From the NCBI GenBank assembly GCA_946480525.1, contig CAMLLA010000283.1, forward strand, positions 1 through 5,531: a stretch of 5,531 nucleotides of DNA, given 5' to 3'. The notes under the pieces are model-generated. The model saw only the letters and a list, made by a program, of their open reading frames with translations, was not told the DNA's origin and searched no databases. The DNA is from an uncultured Asticcacaulis sp. GTDB lineage: Bacteria > Pseudomonadota > Alphaproteobacteria > Caulobacterales > Caulobacteraceae. Made by a program: the position numbers and the translations under genes. Below are positions 1 to 5,144 of the stretch, piece by piece; positions within the stretch are counted from its first letter, which is position 1, and every line of letters begins with the position of its first letter.

Positions 1-679
1 TGGCCTCCATGGAAAGCGCCTGCACCTTGGCTTCGGGCGCGTTGGCGGCAACAGCACCGGCCTGTGACGCGGCGGAGAACAGAGCGGCGGTCTTGGCCGA
101 AATGATCTCGATATAGTCGTCCTGCGACAGGTTGAGATCGAAGGCCTTCATCAGTTGCATCACCTCGCCCTGGGTGATGACCGCCGACGCCTTGGACAGG
201 ATGTCGAGCGCACGCAGGGAACCGGTTTCGACCATCAGCTCGAAGGCGCGGGCAAACAGGAAGTCGCCGACCAGGACGGAAGACGGCGCGCCCCAGATCA
301 GGTGGGCGGCGACCTTGCCACGGCGCAGCGACGATGAGTCGACGACGTCGTCGTGCAGCAGGGTGGCGGTATGGATGAATTCGACGGCCGCGGACAGTTT
401 GAAATGATTGGTATTGTCGGTATCGCACAGGCGTGCGGCAGCCACGCACAACAGTGGGCGCAGGCGCTTGCCGCCGGCGGCGATCAGGTGGTCGGCCAGG
501 GCCGGAATGGTCGGCACGTCGGACTGCATGCGTTCGGTGATCAGGGCATTGACGCCGGCCATGTCCGGATCGGTCAGGCTGACCAGGGCACGCACGTCGG
601 CCTTGGGCGTCGTCACCTCCCGCGTCGTGCTGCGTACCGTGTCGATATTGGCCGAATCCAAAGCGTTTACTCCTGACAT
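1..679 (-). CDS. ispB: Polyprenyl (octaprenyl-type) diphosphate synthase, partial (C-terminus beyond left edge)
   Basis: Trans-isoprenyl diphosphate synthase: it condenses IPP units onto an allylic diphosphate to make the ubiquinone side chain, acting in the cytoplasm or at the inner face of the membrane. Seen in the 226 residues present: GGKRLRP at about 69-75 (IPP and diphosphate binding), the first aspartate-rich motif DDVVD at 110-114 followed by RRG at 119-121, GDFLFARAF at 138-146, GEVMQ at 171-175 and K196-T197. The second aspartate-rich motif is expected near residue 235-240 and lies outside the window. Family members are usually about 320-340 residues, so roughly a third is missing through the window edge, not through damage. 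Start: the ATG at 679 has no Shine-Dalgarno, whereas a TTG at 661 (codon 7) has AGGAG 8 nt upstream. I list the longer form; the TTG may be the true start. It is divergent from the methyltransferase gene. Chain length (octa-, nona- or decaprenyl) cannot be read from the sequence. Confidence 0.93.
   Translation of the reverse strand, partial: MSGVNALDSANIDTVRSTTREVTTPKADVRALVSLTDPDMAGVNALITERMQSDVPTIPALADHLIAAGGKRLRPLLCVAAARLCDTDNTNHFKLSAAVEFIHTATLLHDDVVDSSSLRRGKVAAHLIWGAPSSVLVGDFLFARAFELMVETGSLRALDILSKASAVITQGEVMQLMKAFDLNLSQDDYIEIISAKTAALFSAASQAGAVAANAPEAKVQALSMEA
670..674 (-). promoter_or_regulatory. Shine-Dalgarno AGGAG that supports a TTG start for ispB
   Basis: AGGAG on the minus strand is followed 8 nt later by TTG (661-659) in the ispB frame. 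It lies inside the first codons of the longer ATG-initiated form, whose own upstream sequence has no purine-rich ribosome-binding site. The spacing is ideal for initiation at TTG, which would remove six residues from the N-terminus. Confidence 0.5.
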
Positions 680-796
680 ATGGCAAGGCCATAAACCGCC
701 CGAGCGGTATAGTCCATGCCCCGTGGCTTTTATTCGTCACCGTGGTACAGGTGCGCGCTTGAGCCTTAGGGCAAACATTTAGTCATCGAAGAGCGT
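680..796. promoter_or_regulatory. Divergent intergenic region between ispB and the methyltransferase gene
   Basis: These 117 bp separate two divergently transcribed genes and should hold both promoters. I found no convincing paired -35/-10 on either strand. A TATAGT at 708-713 (+) resembles a -10 but has no -35 at the right distance. The last bases before the methyltransferase ATG contain GAAGAG (788-793), a weak ribosome-binding site 3 nt from the start. There is no GANTC site in this gap. The promoter role is inferred from gene orientation only. Confidence 0.4.
692..711. repeat. Imperfect inverted repeat in the ispB leader
   Basis: Two 8-bp arms (TAAACCGC at 692-699 and GCGGTATA at 704-711) with one mismatch flank a 4-nt loop. 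The core is a perfect 5-bp GC-rich stem. It lies 12 bp upstream of the ispB ATG, or 30 bp upstream of the TTG. It could be a weak leader hairpin or an operator half-site pair, or chance. There is no T-tract, so it is not a terminator. Confidence 0.3.
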
Positions 797-1585
797 ATGA
801 CAACCGAAAGCCGCGACGACACCGTACAGTCTGACACATCTGAGGCTTTTACGCATCTCCTGGGGCAGCGCGTCAAAGTGATGCAGCCGGCAAAAGGCTA
901 TCGCATCGGCATGGATGGCGCGCTTCTGGCGGCGGCCTGCGCCGGCATAGTCAGTGAACGGCGCAAACCCTTGCGCGCTTTGGAATTGGGCTGTGGGGCA
1001 GGCGGTGCTTTTCTGTCGCTGAAAGCCCGGTGTCCGGAACTGGATCTCACCGGTATCGAGCGCGAACCGCACTATGCCGACCTGGCCCGCCGTAACGTGG
1101 TTTTGAATGCGATGCACGATGTCGCGATCATCGAGGGCGATATTGGTGCTGGGTTCAAGGCTCTGGAGCTTCCCCGCTTCGACCTCGTCTTTTCCAACCC
1201 GCCCTATTTCGACGATCCCGACACCCTGCGCGCGCCGCACGAAGCCAAACGCCCGGCATGGATCGCCGACGATGGCCTGGGCGCCTGGCTCGATTTTGCC
1301 CTGGCAGCCGTGAAAGATGGCGGCGATATTGTCTTTATCCACCGCGCCGATCGGCTGGGCGACATATTGAGTGGCCTGTCGGGAAAGGCTGGCTCTTTCA
1401 TCATCCGCCCGATCCAGCCCTTTGCCGATAAAGAGGCCAAGCGCGTCGTCGTCCGCGCCAAACGGCTGGGCCGCGCACCGCTGCGTCTGCTGCCCCCGCT
1501 GATCCTGCACGACAGCGGCGTGCGCAAGCATACGGATGAGGTTGAAGCGATGCTGCGGGGGGAGACTTTGCTCAGCTGGTCTTAG
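797..1585 (+). CDS. trmN6: TrmN6-type (COG4123) SAM-dependent N6-adenine methyltransferase
   Basis: Class I Rossmann-fold methyltransferase of 262 residues; E. coli TrmN6/YfiC, about 245 residues, methylates N6 of A37 in tRNA1(Val). Visible in order: an N-terminal family segment QPAKGYRIGMD at about 30-40, SAM-binding motif I ELGCGAGG at 63-70, an acidic residue ending the second strand (E88) that should bind the SAM ribose, D115 in a GD pair that probably contacts adenine, and catalytic motif IV NPPY at 134-137, typical of enzymes that methylate an exocyclic amino group. The ATG at 797 is the first start after an in-frame TAG at 767-769 and has a weak GAAGAG ribosome-binding site. It is divergent from ispB, and its last 14 bp overlap the 3' end of ilvC on the other strand. 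The family is secure. The exact substrate is inferred, because NPPY enzymes also include rRNA and protein-glutamine methylases. Confidence 0.8.
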   Translation: MTTESRDDTVQSDTSEAFTHLLGQRVKVMQPAKGYRIGMDGALLAAACAGIVSERRKPLRALELGCGAGGAFLSLKARCPELDLTGIEREPHYADLARRNVVLNAMHDVAIIEGDIGAGFKALELPRFDLVFSNPPYFDDPDTLRAPHEAKRPAWIADDGLGAWLDFALAAVKDGGDIVFIHRADRLGDILSGLSGKAGSFIIRPIQPFADKEAKRVVVRAKRLGRAPLRLLPPLILHDSGVRKHTDEVEAMLRGETLLSWS

Positions 1586-2564
1586 CGACGTCGTCCAAGT
1601 AGCCCTTGGTCTGGTCAAGCAGGTTGCCTTTCAAAGCCTCACGCCGAGACAGCAGATCGGGACTGCCGGCGTCGTAGTCGGCCATCAGGCGGCGGACGAA
1701 GTCGCCTGACTGGACGTCCTTCAATACATCCTGCATGGCGGCTTTCGTCGTGTCATTGATGATCCGTGGCCCAGTCAGATAGGCGCCGTATTCCGCCGTA
1801 TTGGAAATCTTGGCAAAACCGCCCGACATGCCCAGTTCCCACAACAGATCCACGACCAGCTTCAGTTCATAACAGGTTTCGAACCACGCCACTTCGGGCG
1901 GATAGCCGGCGTCGACCAGGGTCTGGAAGCCGTTCGTCACCAGGTCGCGTGTGCCGCCGCACAAGACCACCTGCTCACCGAACAGATCGCTCTCGCATTC
2001 GGCCTTCATAGTCGTTTCGAGAATCCCTTTGCGACCGCAGCCTAGCGCCGCCGCGAATGACAGGCCAAGCGCCTTGGCATGACCGGTCGCATCCTGCTGA
2101 ACGGCGAACAGGCAGAAGACGCCCTCGCCTGCCACATAGATGTCGCGGATGCGCGGGCCGATGCCCTTGGGCGAGACCAGCAACACATCGACGTCGGCGG
2201 GCGGCGCGACCAGACCGAAATTGACGGACAGGCCGTGGGCGAAGACCAGCGCCTGCCCGGCGCGCATGTTTGGTGCGATCTCGTCGCGGAACAAAGACTG
2301 GTGCACTTCGTCCGATGTCAGGACGACCAGCACATCGGCCCATCTTGTGCCATCGGGGACGGTCACCACCTCAAAGCCATCGGCCTCGGCTTTCGCACGT
2401 GTGGCCGAGCCCGGCTTCAGCGCCACCTTGATCTGCGTCACGCCGGAATCGCGCGCATTCAACGCCTGGGTCCGGCCCTGGCTGCCGTAGCCGATGACCA
2501 GCACCTTCCGATCACGGATGATCGACAGGTCGCAGTCGCGGTCGTGATAGACGGGCAGGGTCAT
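1572..2564 (-). CDS. ilvC: Ketol-acid reductoisomerase, divergent class I (short) form
   Basis: Second enzyme of branched-chain amino acid synthesis: Mg-dependent alkyl migration plus NADPH reduction of 2-acetolactate or 2-aceto-2-hydroxybutyrate. Seen in 330 residues: Rossmann motif GYGSQG at 25-30, a cofactor loop with K50, S53 and T55, AHG with H110, PKG with K133, DLFGE with metal ligands D193 and E197, FETCYE with E229 and E233, and SNTAEYG with substrate-contacting S254. All catalytic positions are therefore kept. Unusual points: the loop after the catalytic lysine reads PKGIGP instead of the common PKGPGH; the common HAHALN segment after the glycine motif is RTQALN; and the usual C-terminal tail (HPIE, then VGEKLR or similar) is replaced by unrelated sequence. 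An AGGGAG site lies 10 nt before the ATG. It is divergent from thyA across about 50 bp, and no other ilv gene is present here. It could be the housekeeping copy or a paralogue. Confidence 0.88.
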   Translation of the reverse strand: MTLPVYHDRDCDLSIIRDRKVLVIGYGSQGRTQALNARDSGVTQIKVALKPGSATRAKAEADGFEVVTVPDGTRWADVLVVLTSDEVHQSLFRDEIAPNMRAGQALVFAHGLSVNFGLVAPPADVDVLLVSPKGIGPRIRDIYVAGEGVFCLFAVQQDATGHAKALGLSFAAALGCGRKGILETTMKAECESDLFGEQVVLCGGTRDLVTNGFQTLVDAGYPPEVAWFETCYELKLVVDLLWELGMSGGFAKISNTAEYGAYLTGPRIINDTTKAAMQDVLKDVQSGDFVRRLMADYDAGSPDLLSRREALKGNLLDQTKGYLDDVAKTS

Positions 2565-2614
2565 GACGGGTAAACTCCCTTTCCAAGAATCGGTCCCTCT
2601 ATAAAGTGCGCGGC
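2565..2614. promoter_or_regulatory. Compact divergent ilvC/thyA promoter region with a shared TATA-like element and a GANTC site
   Basis: Only 50 bp separate the two start codons. At 2597-2606 there is a near-palindromic AT-rich element (CTCTATAAAG). Read forward it gives TATAAA at 2600-2605, placed so that transcription would begin within about 3 nt of the thyA ATG. Read in reverse it gives TATAGA (2603-2598), which would start an ilvC transcript with a leader of roughly 25 nt containing AGGGAG. No good -35 is visible in either direction. A GAATC (GANTC) at 2587-2591 lies about 8 bp upstream of the forward TATAAA. In Caulobacter-like bacteria GANTC is the CcrM methylation site recognised with GcrA. 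That regulatory role is inferred, not shown. Confidence 0.45.
2575..2580 (-). promoter_or_regulatory. ilvC ribosome-binding site AGGGAG
   Basis: AGGGAG on the minus strand lies 10 nt upstream of the ilvC ATG at 2564, slightly farther than optimal. It is the clearest ribosome-binding site in the ilvC/thyA gap and supports the 2564 start. Confidence 0.6.
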
Positions 2615-3421
2615 ATGTTTGATCACCCCGAATATCAGTACCTCAACCTGTTGCGCGCCATCATGGACAACGGCGTCCGCCGTGAAGACCGTACGGGCAC
2701 GGGGACGATGGGGCTGTTCGGACGGCAGATCCGCTTCGATCTTAGCCAGGGCTTTCCGCTGCTGACGACCAAGAAGGTCCATTTCAAGTCGATCGCGGTC
2801 GAGCTTCTGTGGTTCCTGCGCGGCGACACCAACGTCAAATACCTGCACGACCACGGTGTGACCATCTGGGACGAATGGGCCGACGACAACGGCGACCTGG
2901 GTCCTGTCTATGGCAAGCAGTGGCGGTCTTGGGCTGCGCCTGACGGCCGTGTCATCGACCAGATGAGCAATCTGGTGCGCAACCTCAAGGCCAATCCCTA
3001 TTCGCGCCGCCACGTCATTTCCGCCTGGAACCCGGCGGAGGTCGACGACATGGCTCTGCCGCCGTGCCATTGCCTGTTCCAGTTCTTTGTCGCGGACGGC
3101 AAGCTGTCGTGCCAGCTTTATCAGCGCTCGGCGGATATCTTCCTGGGCGTTCCGTTCAACATCGCCTCTTATGCCCTGCTGACCCACATGGTGGCACAGG
3201 CCGCAGGCCTTGAAGTCGGCGACTTCGTGCACAGCTTTGGCGACGTCCACCTCTACCTGAACCATGTCGAACAGGCGACGACGCAGCTGACACGCACGCC
3301 GATGGCCTTCCCGACACTGAAACTGGCGCCGAAGACCGATCTGTTCGGCTTCGACTATGCCGACCTGAGCGTCGAAAACTATCAGTCGCATGGCGCGCTC
3401 AAGGCGCCGGTGGCCGTATGA
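2615..3421 (+). CDS. thyA: Thymidylate synthase (ThyA, folate-dependent)
   Basis: Converts dUMP to dTMP with methylene-tetrahydrofolate as one-carbon donor and reductant, releasing dihydrofolate. Seen in 268 residues (E. coli ThyA has 264): R26 in EDRTGTGT near the N-terminus (dUMP phosphate contact), the R131-R132 pair, catalytic cysteine C151 in PPCHC, QRSAD at 170-174, N182, the HLY motif with H212 and Y214 that contacts dUMP, and the conserved end KAPVAV. No key residue is missing. Start: a GTG at 2606 would add only three residues, but the family N-terminus (MxxHPExQYL) aligns with the ATG at 2615, and the TATAAA at 2600-2605 would place the transcript start after that GTG. No Shine-Dalgarno precedes either start. 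The gene runs into folA with a 4-bp ATGA overlap, which suggests coupled translation. Confidence 0.97.
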   Translation: MFDHPEYQYLNLLRAIMDNGVRREDRTGTGTMGLFGRQIRFDLSQGFPLLTTKKVHFKSIAVELLWFLRGDTNVKYLHDHGVTIWDEWADDNGDLGPVYGKQWRSWAAPDGRVIDQMSNLVRNLKANPYSRRHVISAWNPAEVDDMALPPCHCLFQFFVADGKLSCQLYQRSADIFLGVPFNIASYALLTHMVAQAAGLEVGDFVHSFGDVHLYLNHVEQATTQLTRTPMAFPTLKLAPKTDLFGFDYADLSVENYQSHGALKAPVAV

Positions 3422-3939
3422 TTACCAAAGTTCGCCTCGCCCTGGTTGTCGCCATGAGCGAAAACCGCGTCATCGGCAAGGATGGCAGGCTGCCGTGGCA
3501 CATCCGCTCGGATCTGAAGAAGTTCAAGGAAATCACCCAGTTCAAACCCGTCATCATGGGATCGAACACCTGGGATTCCTTGCCGCGCAAGCCGCTGCCC
3601 GGCCGTCTGAACCTTGTGCTCAGCCGCGACCTCAAGTTCGAGGCCGAAGGCGGCATCGTCTGCAATACCCTGTTCGAAGCGCTGGATATCGCGCGCGAAC
3701 ACGCTGTCGATGACGGCGCAGACGAGATCTGCATCATCGGCGGCGCCAATGTCTTCGAACAACTGCTGCCCAAGGCCGGGCGCATCTACCTGACCCAGGT
3801 CCATGCGACGGTCGAGGGCGACACCTTCTTCCCGGCAATCGACGACAGCCAGTGGACGCTGTCGTCTGAAGAGTCATTCGAAAAGGCCGAGGGCGACGAC
3901 TATGCCTGGACGCTAAAGGTCTACGACCGCAAGGGGTAA
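3418..3939 (+). CDS. folA: Dihydrofolate reductase
   Basis: NADPH-dependent reduction of dihydrofolate to tetrahydrofolate; it recycles the dihydrofolate made by ThyA just upstream and is the trimethoprim target family. Seen in 173 residues (E. coli 159): [13 protein letters not shown] at 16-28, the catalytic acid D32 (E. coli D27) with F36 nearby, GSNTW at 48-52, LPGR with R63 (the folate glutamate contact, E. coli R57), IIGG at 106-109 followed by ANVFEQ, and EGDTFFP at 133-139 with T136. Oddity: the position equal to E. coli R44, which binds the NADPH 2'-phosphate, is S49; R70 after LSR may take over. The ATG overlaps the thyA stop (ATGA at 3418-3421). The nearest AAGG is 13 nt upstream, so initiation probably relies on ribosomes ending thyA. 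It is convergent with mrp, 33 bp away. Confidence 0.96.
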   Translation: MITKVRLALVVAMSENRVIGKDGRLPWHIRSDLKKFKEITQFKPVIMGSNTWDSLPRKPLPGRLNLVLSRDLKFEAEGGIVCNTLFEALDIAREHAVDDGADEICIIGGANVFEQLLPKAGRIYLTQVHATVEGDTFFPAIDDSQWTLSSEESFEKAEGDDYAWTLKVYDRKG

Positions 3940-3972
3940 GCCCATCTCTTTCATCCAGGACCGGAGACGGGC
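3940..3972. other. Convergent folA/mrp gap without a clear terminator
   Basis: These 33 bp separate two genes that face each other. There is no GC-rich hairpin with a T-tract on either strand, only a poor GGACC/GGGCC pairing at 3958-3972 with a mismatch. Termination is probably Rho-dependent, or the transcripts overlap at their 3' ends. Confidence 0.5.
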
Positions 3973-5067
3973 CTAGTCGGCGCGGAACATGTTCTGGACT
4001 GTTTCGGCCATGGCGCGGAAACGGGCCGCCATATCGCTGTCCGGCTGCATGGCGACCAAAGGGTTACCGTCATCGCAGCCGCGGCGCAGCGCCGGATCGA
4101 GCGGCACTTCGCCGAGGAAGGCGACGCCGGCCTGTTCCGCCATGGCCTTGGCGCCACCACGGCCGAAGATTTCCATCTCAGAACCGTCCGGGCCTTTTAG
4201 ATAGGCCATGTTCTCGACGACGCCGAGGACCCTTATTCCCGTTTTCTCAAACAGGGTGATGGCGCGGCGCGCATCCGACAGCGCCATTTCCTGCGGGGTC
4301 GAGACCACCACCGCCCCGTCAATCACCGTCTTTTGCGTCAGGGTCAGCTGCACATCGCCCGTCCCGGGCGGCAGGTCGACGATCAGCACATCCAATGGCG
4401 ACTCTTCCGTGCCCCAGCGCGTCTGCGTCAGGAGCTGCGTCAGCGCCTGGGACGCCATTGGCCCGCGCCAGATCATGGCCTGGTCGGCATCGACCAGGAA
4501 GCCGACCGAATTCGCCTTGATGCCGAAGACTTCGAACGGCACCATCTTCTTGTCGTCACCGAATTCCGGCGGCCGGCGCAAGCCCAGCAAGGTCGGAGCC
4601 GACGGACCGTAGATATCGGCGTCGAGGAAGCCGACGCTCAGGCCATTGGCGGCCAGGCCGAGGGCGAGGCTTAAAGAGACGGTCGACTTGCCGACGCCGC
4701 CCTTGCCGGACCCGACGACGATGACCTGACGCACATGATCCGGCCGCGAAGACGCCACCGGCGCCTTGGGCTTGCCGTCATTGACCGCGCGGTCCGACAG
4801 CTTGGCGCGCGGCGGCGTACCGGGGGCTTCGGCGGTCAGGGCAACCTGGGCCTTGGTAACGCCGGGCAGGCCTGCAAGGATAGTTTCGGCGGCCTTCTGG
4901 ACCGCTTGGTAACGTGTCACTAGCTCCTGCGGCACCTCCAGCATAAAGCCAGCGCGATCTTCACTAACGACCAGCCCGCGCACCATTCCCGCATCGCTTA
5001 GCCCCAGGCCCGTGGCCGGGTCGGTGATGCGGTTCAACGCTTTAAGCACGGTATCGCGGTCGAGCAT
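3973..5067 (-). CDS. mrp: Mrp/ApbC/NBP35-type P-loop ATPase (iron-sulfur carrier family), lacking CxxC
   Basis: Cytoplasmic ATPase of the deviant-Walker family, whose studied members (ApbC, NBP35, Ind1) carry and transfer [4Fe-4S] clusters. In 364 residues: a MIP18/DUF59-like N-terminal domain at about 1-80 (DPATG at 16-20, GMV at 27-29), a Pro/Ala-rich linker at about 81-110, the deviant Walker A GSGKGGVGKST at 119-129, DADIYGPS at 149-156, MIWRGPM at 198-204, DLPPGTGD at 231-238, ENM at 285-287 and IFG-GG at 300-305. The CxxC pair that usually follows ENMSYF is absent (the segment reads AYLKGPDG), and the only cysteine is C331. The ATG at 5067 is chosen because the family domain begins there. 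The frame stays open to 5154, but the extra 29 residues do not look like Mrp and would run into the miaA start. The ribosome-binding site is weak (GAAAGA). The gene is divergent from miaA. Confidence 0.9.
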   Translation of the reverse strand: MLDRDTVLKALNRITDPATGLGLSDAGMVRGLVVSEDRAGFMLEVPQELVTRYQAVQKAAETILAGLPGVTKAQVALTAEAPGTPPRAKLSDRAVNDGKPKAPVASSRPDHVRQVIVVGSGKGGVGKSTVSLSLALGLAANGLSVGFLDADIYGPSAPTLLGLRRPPEFGDDKKMVPFEVFGIKANSVGFLVDADQAMIWRGPMASQALTQLLTQTRWGTEESPLDVLIVDLPPGTGDVQLTLTQKTVIDGAVVVSTPQEMALSDARRAITLFEKTGIRVLGVVENMAYLKGPDGSEMEIFGRGGAKAMAEQAGVAFLGEVPLDPALRRGCDDGNPLVAMQPDSDMAARFRAMAETVQNMFRAD

Positions 5068-5079
5068 ATCCAGTCTTTC

Positions 5080-5106
5080 TTGACGCCAAACGGGCGGCGC
5101 TTCACA
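5080..5106 (+). promoter_or_regulatory. miaA: Candidate miaA promoter, TTGACGC with a weak -10
   Basis: TTGACGC at 5080-5086 matches the housekeeping -35 described for Caulobacter (TTGACGS). GCTTCACA at 5099-5106, 12 nt further on, is a partial match to its GCTANAWC -10. Transcription would start near 5113, leaving a leader of about 30 nt that contains the GAAAGGG ribosome-binding site. The -35 is good and the -10 is poor, so this is a candidate only. Confidence 0.4.
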
Positions 5107-5127
5107 TAGGCCATAAGATGCAAGTTT

Positions 5128-5134
5128 GAAAGGG
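5128..5134 (+). promoter_or_regulatory. miaA: miaA ribosome-binding site GAAAGGG ahead of a GTG start
   Basis: GAAAGGG ends 10 nt before the GTG at 5145. An in-frame TGA at 5127-5129 blocks any longer form, and no ATG in this frame lies between that stop and the P-loop, so the site and the GTG define the start. Confidence 0.6.
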
Positions 5135-5144
5135 TTCATCCGCC

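Larger units (their letters stand above)
5068..5144. promoter_or_regulatory. Divergent mrp/miaA intergenic region
   Basis: These 77 bp lie between the chosen mrp and miaA starts and should serve both. The forward strand has a TTGACGC box and a ribosome-binding site (listed separately). For mrp I see no convincing promoter; TTTCAA and TATGTG, 17 nt apart on the minus strand, are poor matches. No GANTC site occurs here. Confidence 0.4.

Noticed and set aside
132..782. Several plus-strand open frames opposite ispB
   Set aside because: The minus strand reads as a continuous polyprenyl synthase with its active-site motifs in the right order; the plus-strand frames are Arg/Ser- or Gly/His-rich shadows.
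779..1618. Open frame of 279 codons on the minus strand opposite the methyltransferase gene
   Set aside because: It lies wholly antisense to a gene with clear SAM-binding and NPPY motifs and runs into ilvC. It shows no recognisable domain and has the His/Gln/Arg-rich composition typical of GC-rich shadow frames.
2606..2614. GTG start for thyA adding three residues
   Set aside because: It has no ribosome-binding site, it immediately follows the TATAAA that probably drives transcription, and the family N-terminus fits the ATG at 2615.
2561..3391. Open frame of 276 codons on the minus strand opposite thyA
   Set aside because: It almost exactly mirrors thyA, whose motifs are complete. The antisense product has shadow-type composition and no family signature, and its end also overlaps the ilvC start.
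3955..3972. Possible bidirectional terminator between folA and mrp
   Set aside because: Pairing is short and mismatched and there is no T-run on either strand.
4208..4923. Plus-strand open frames opposite mrp
   Set aside because: They are antisense to a well-supported P-loop ATPase and have no ribosome-binding site or family motif.
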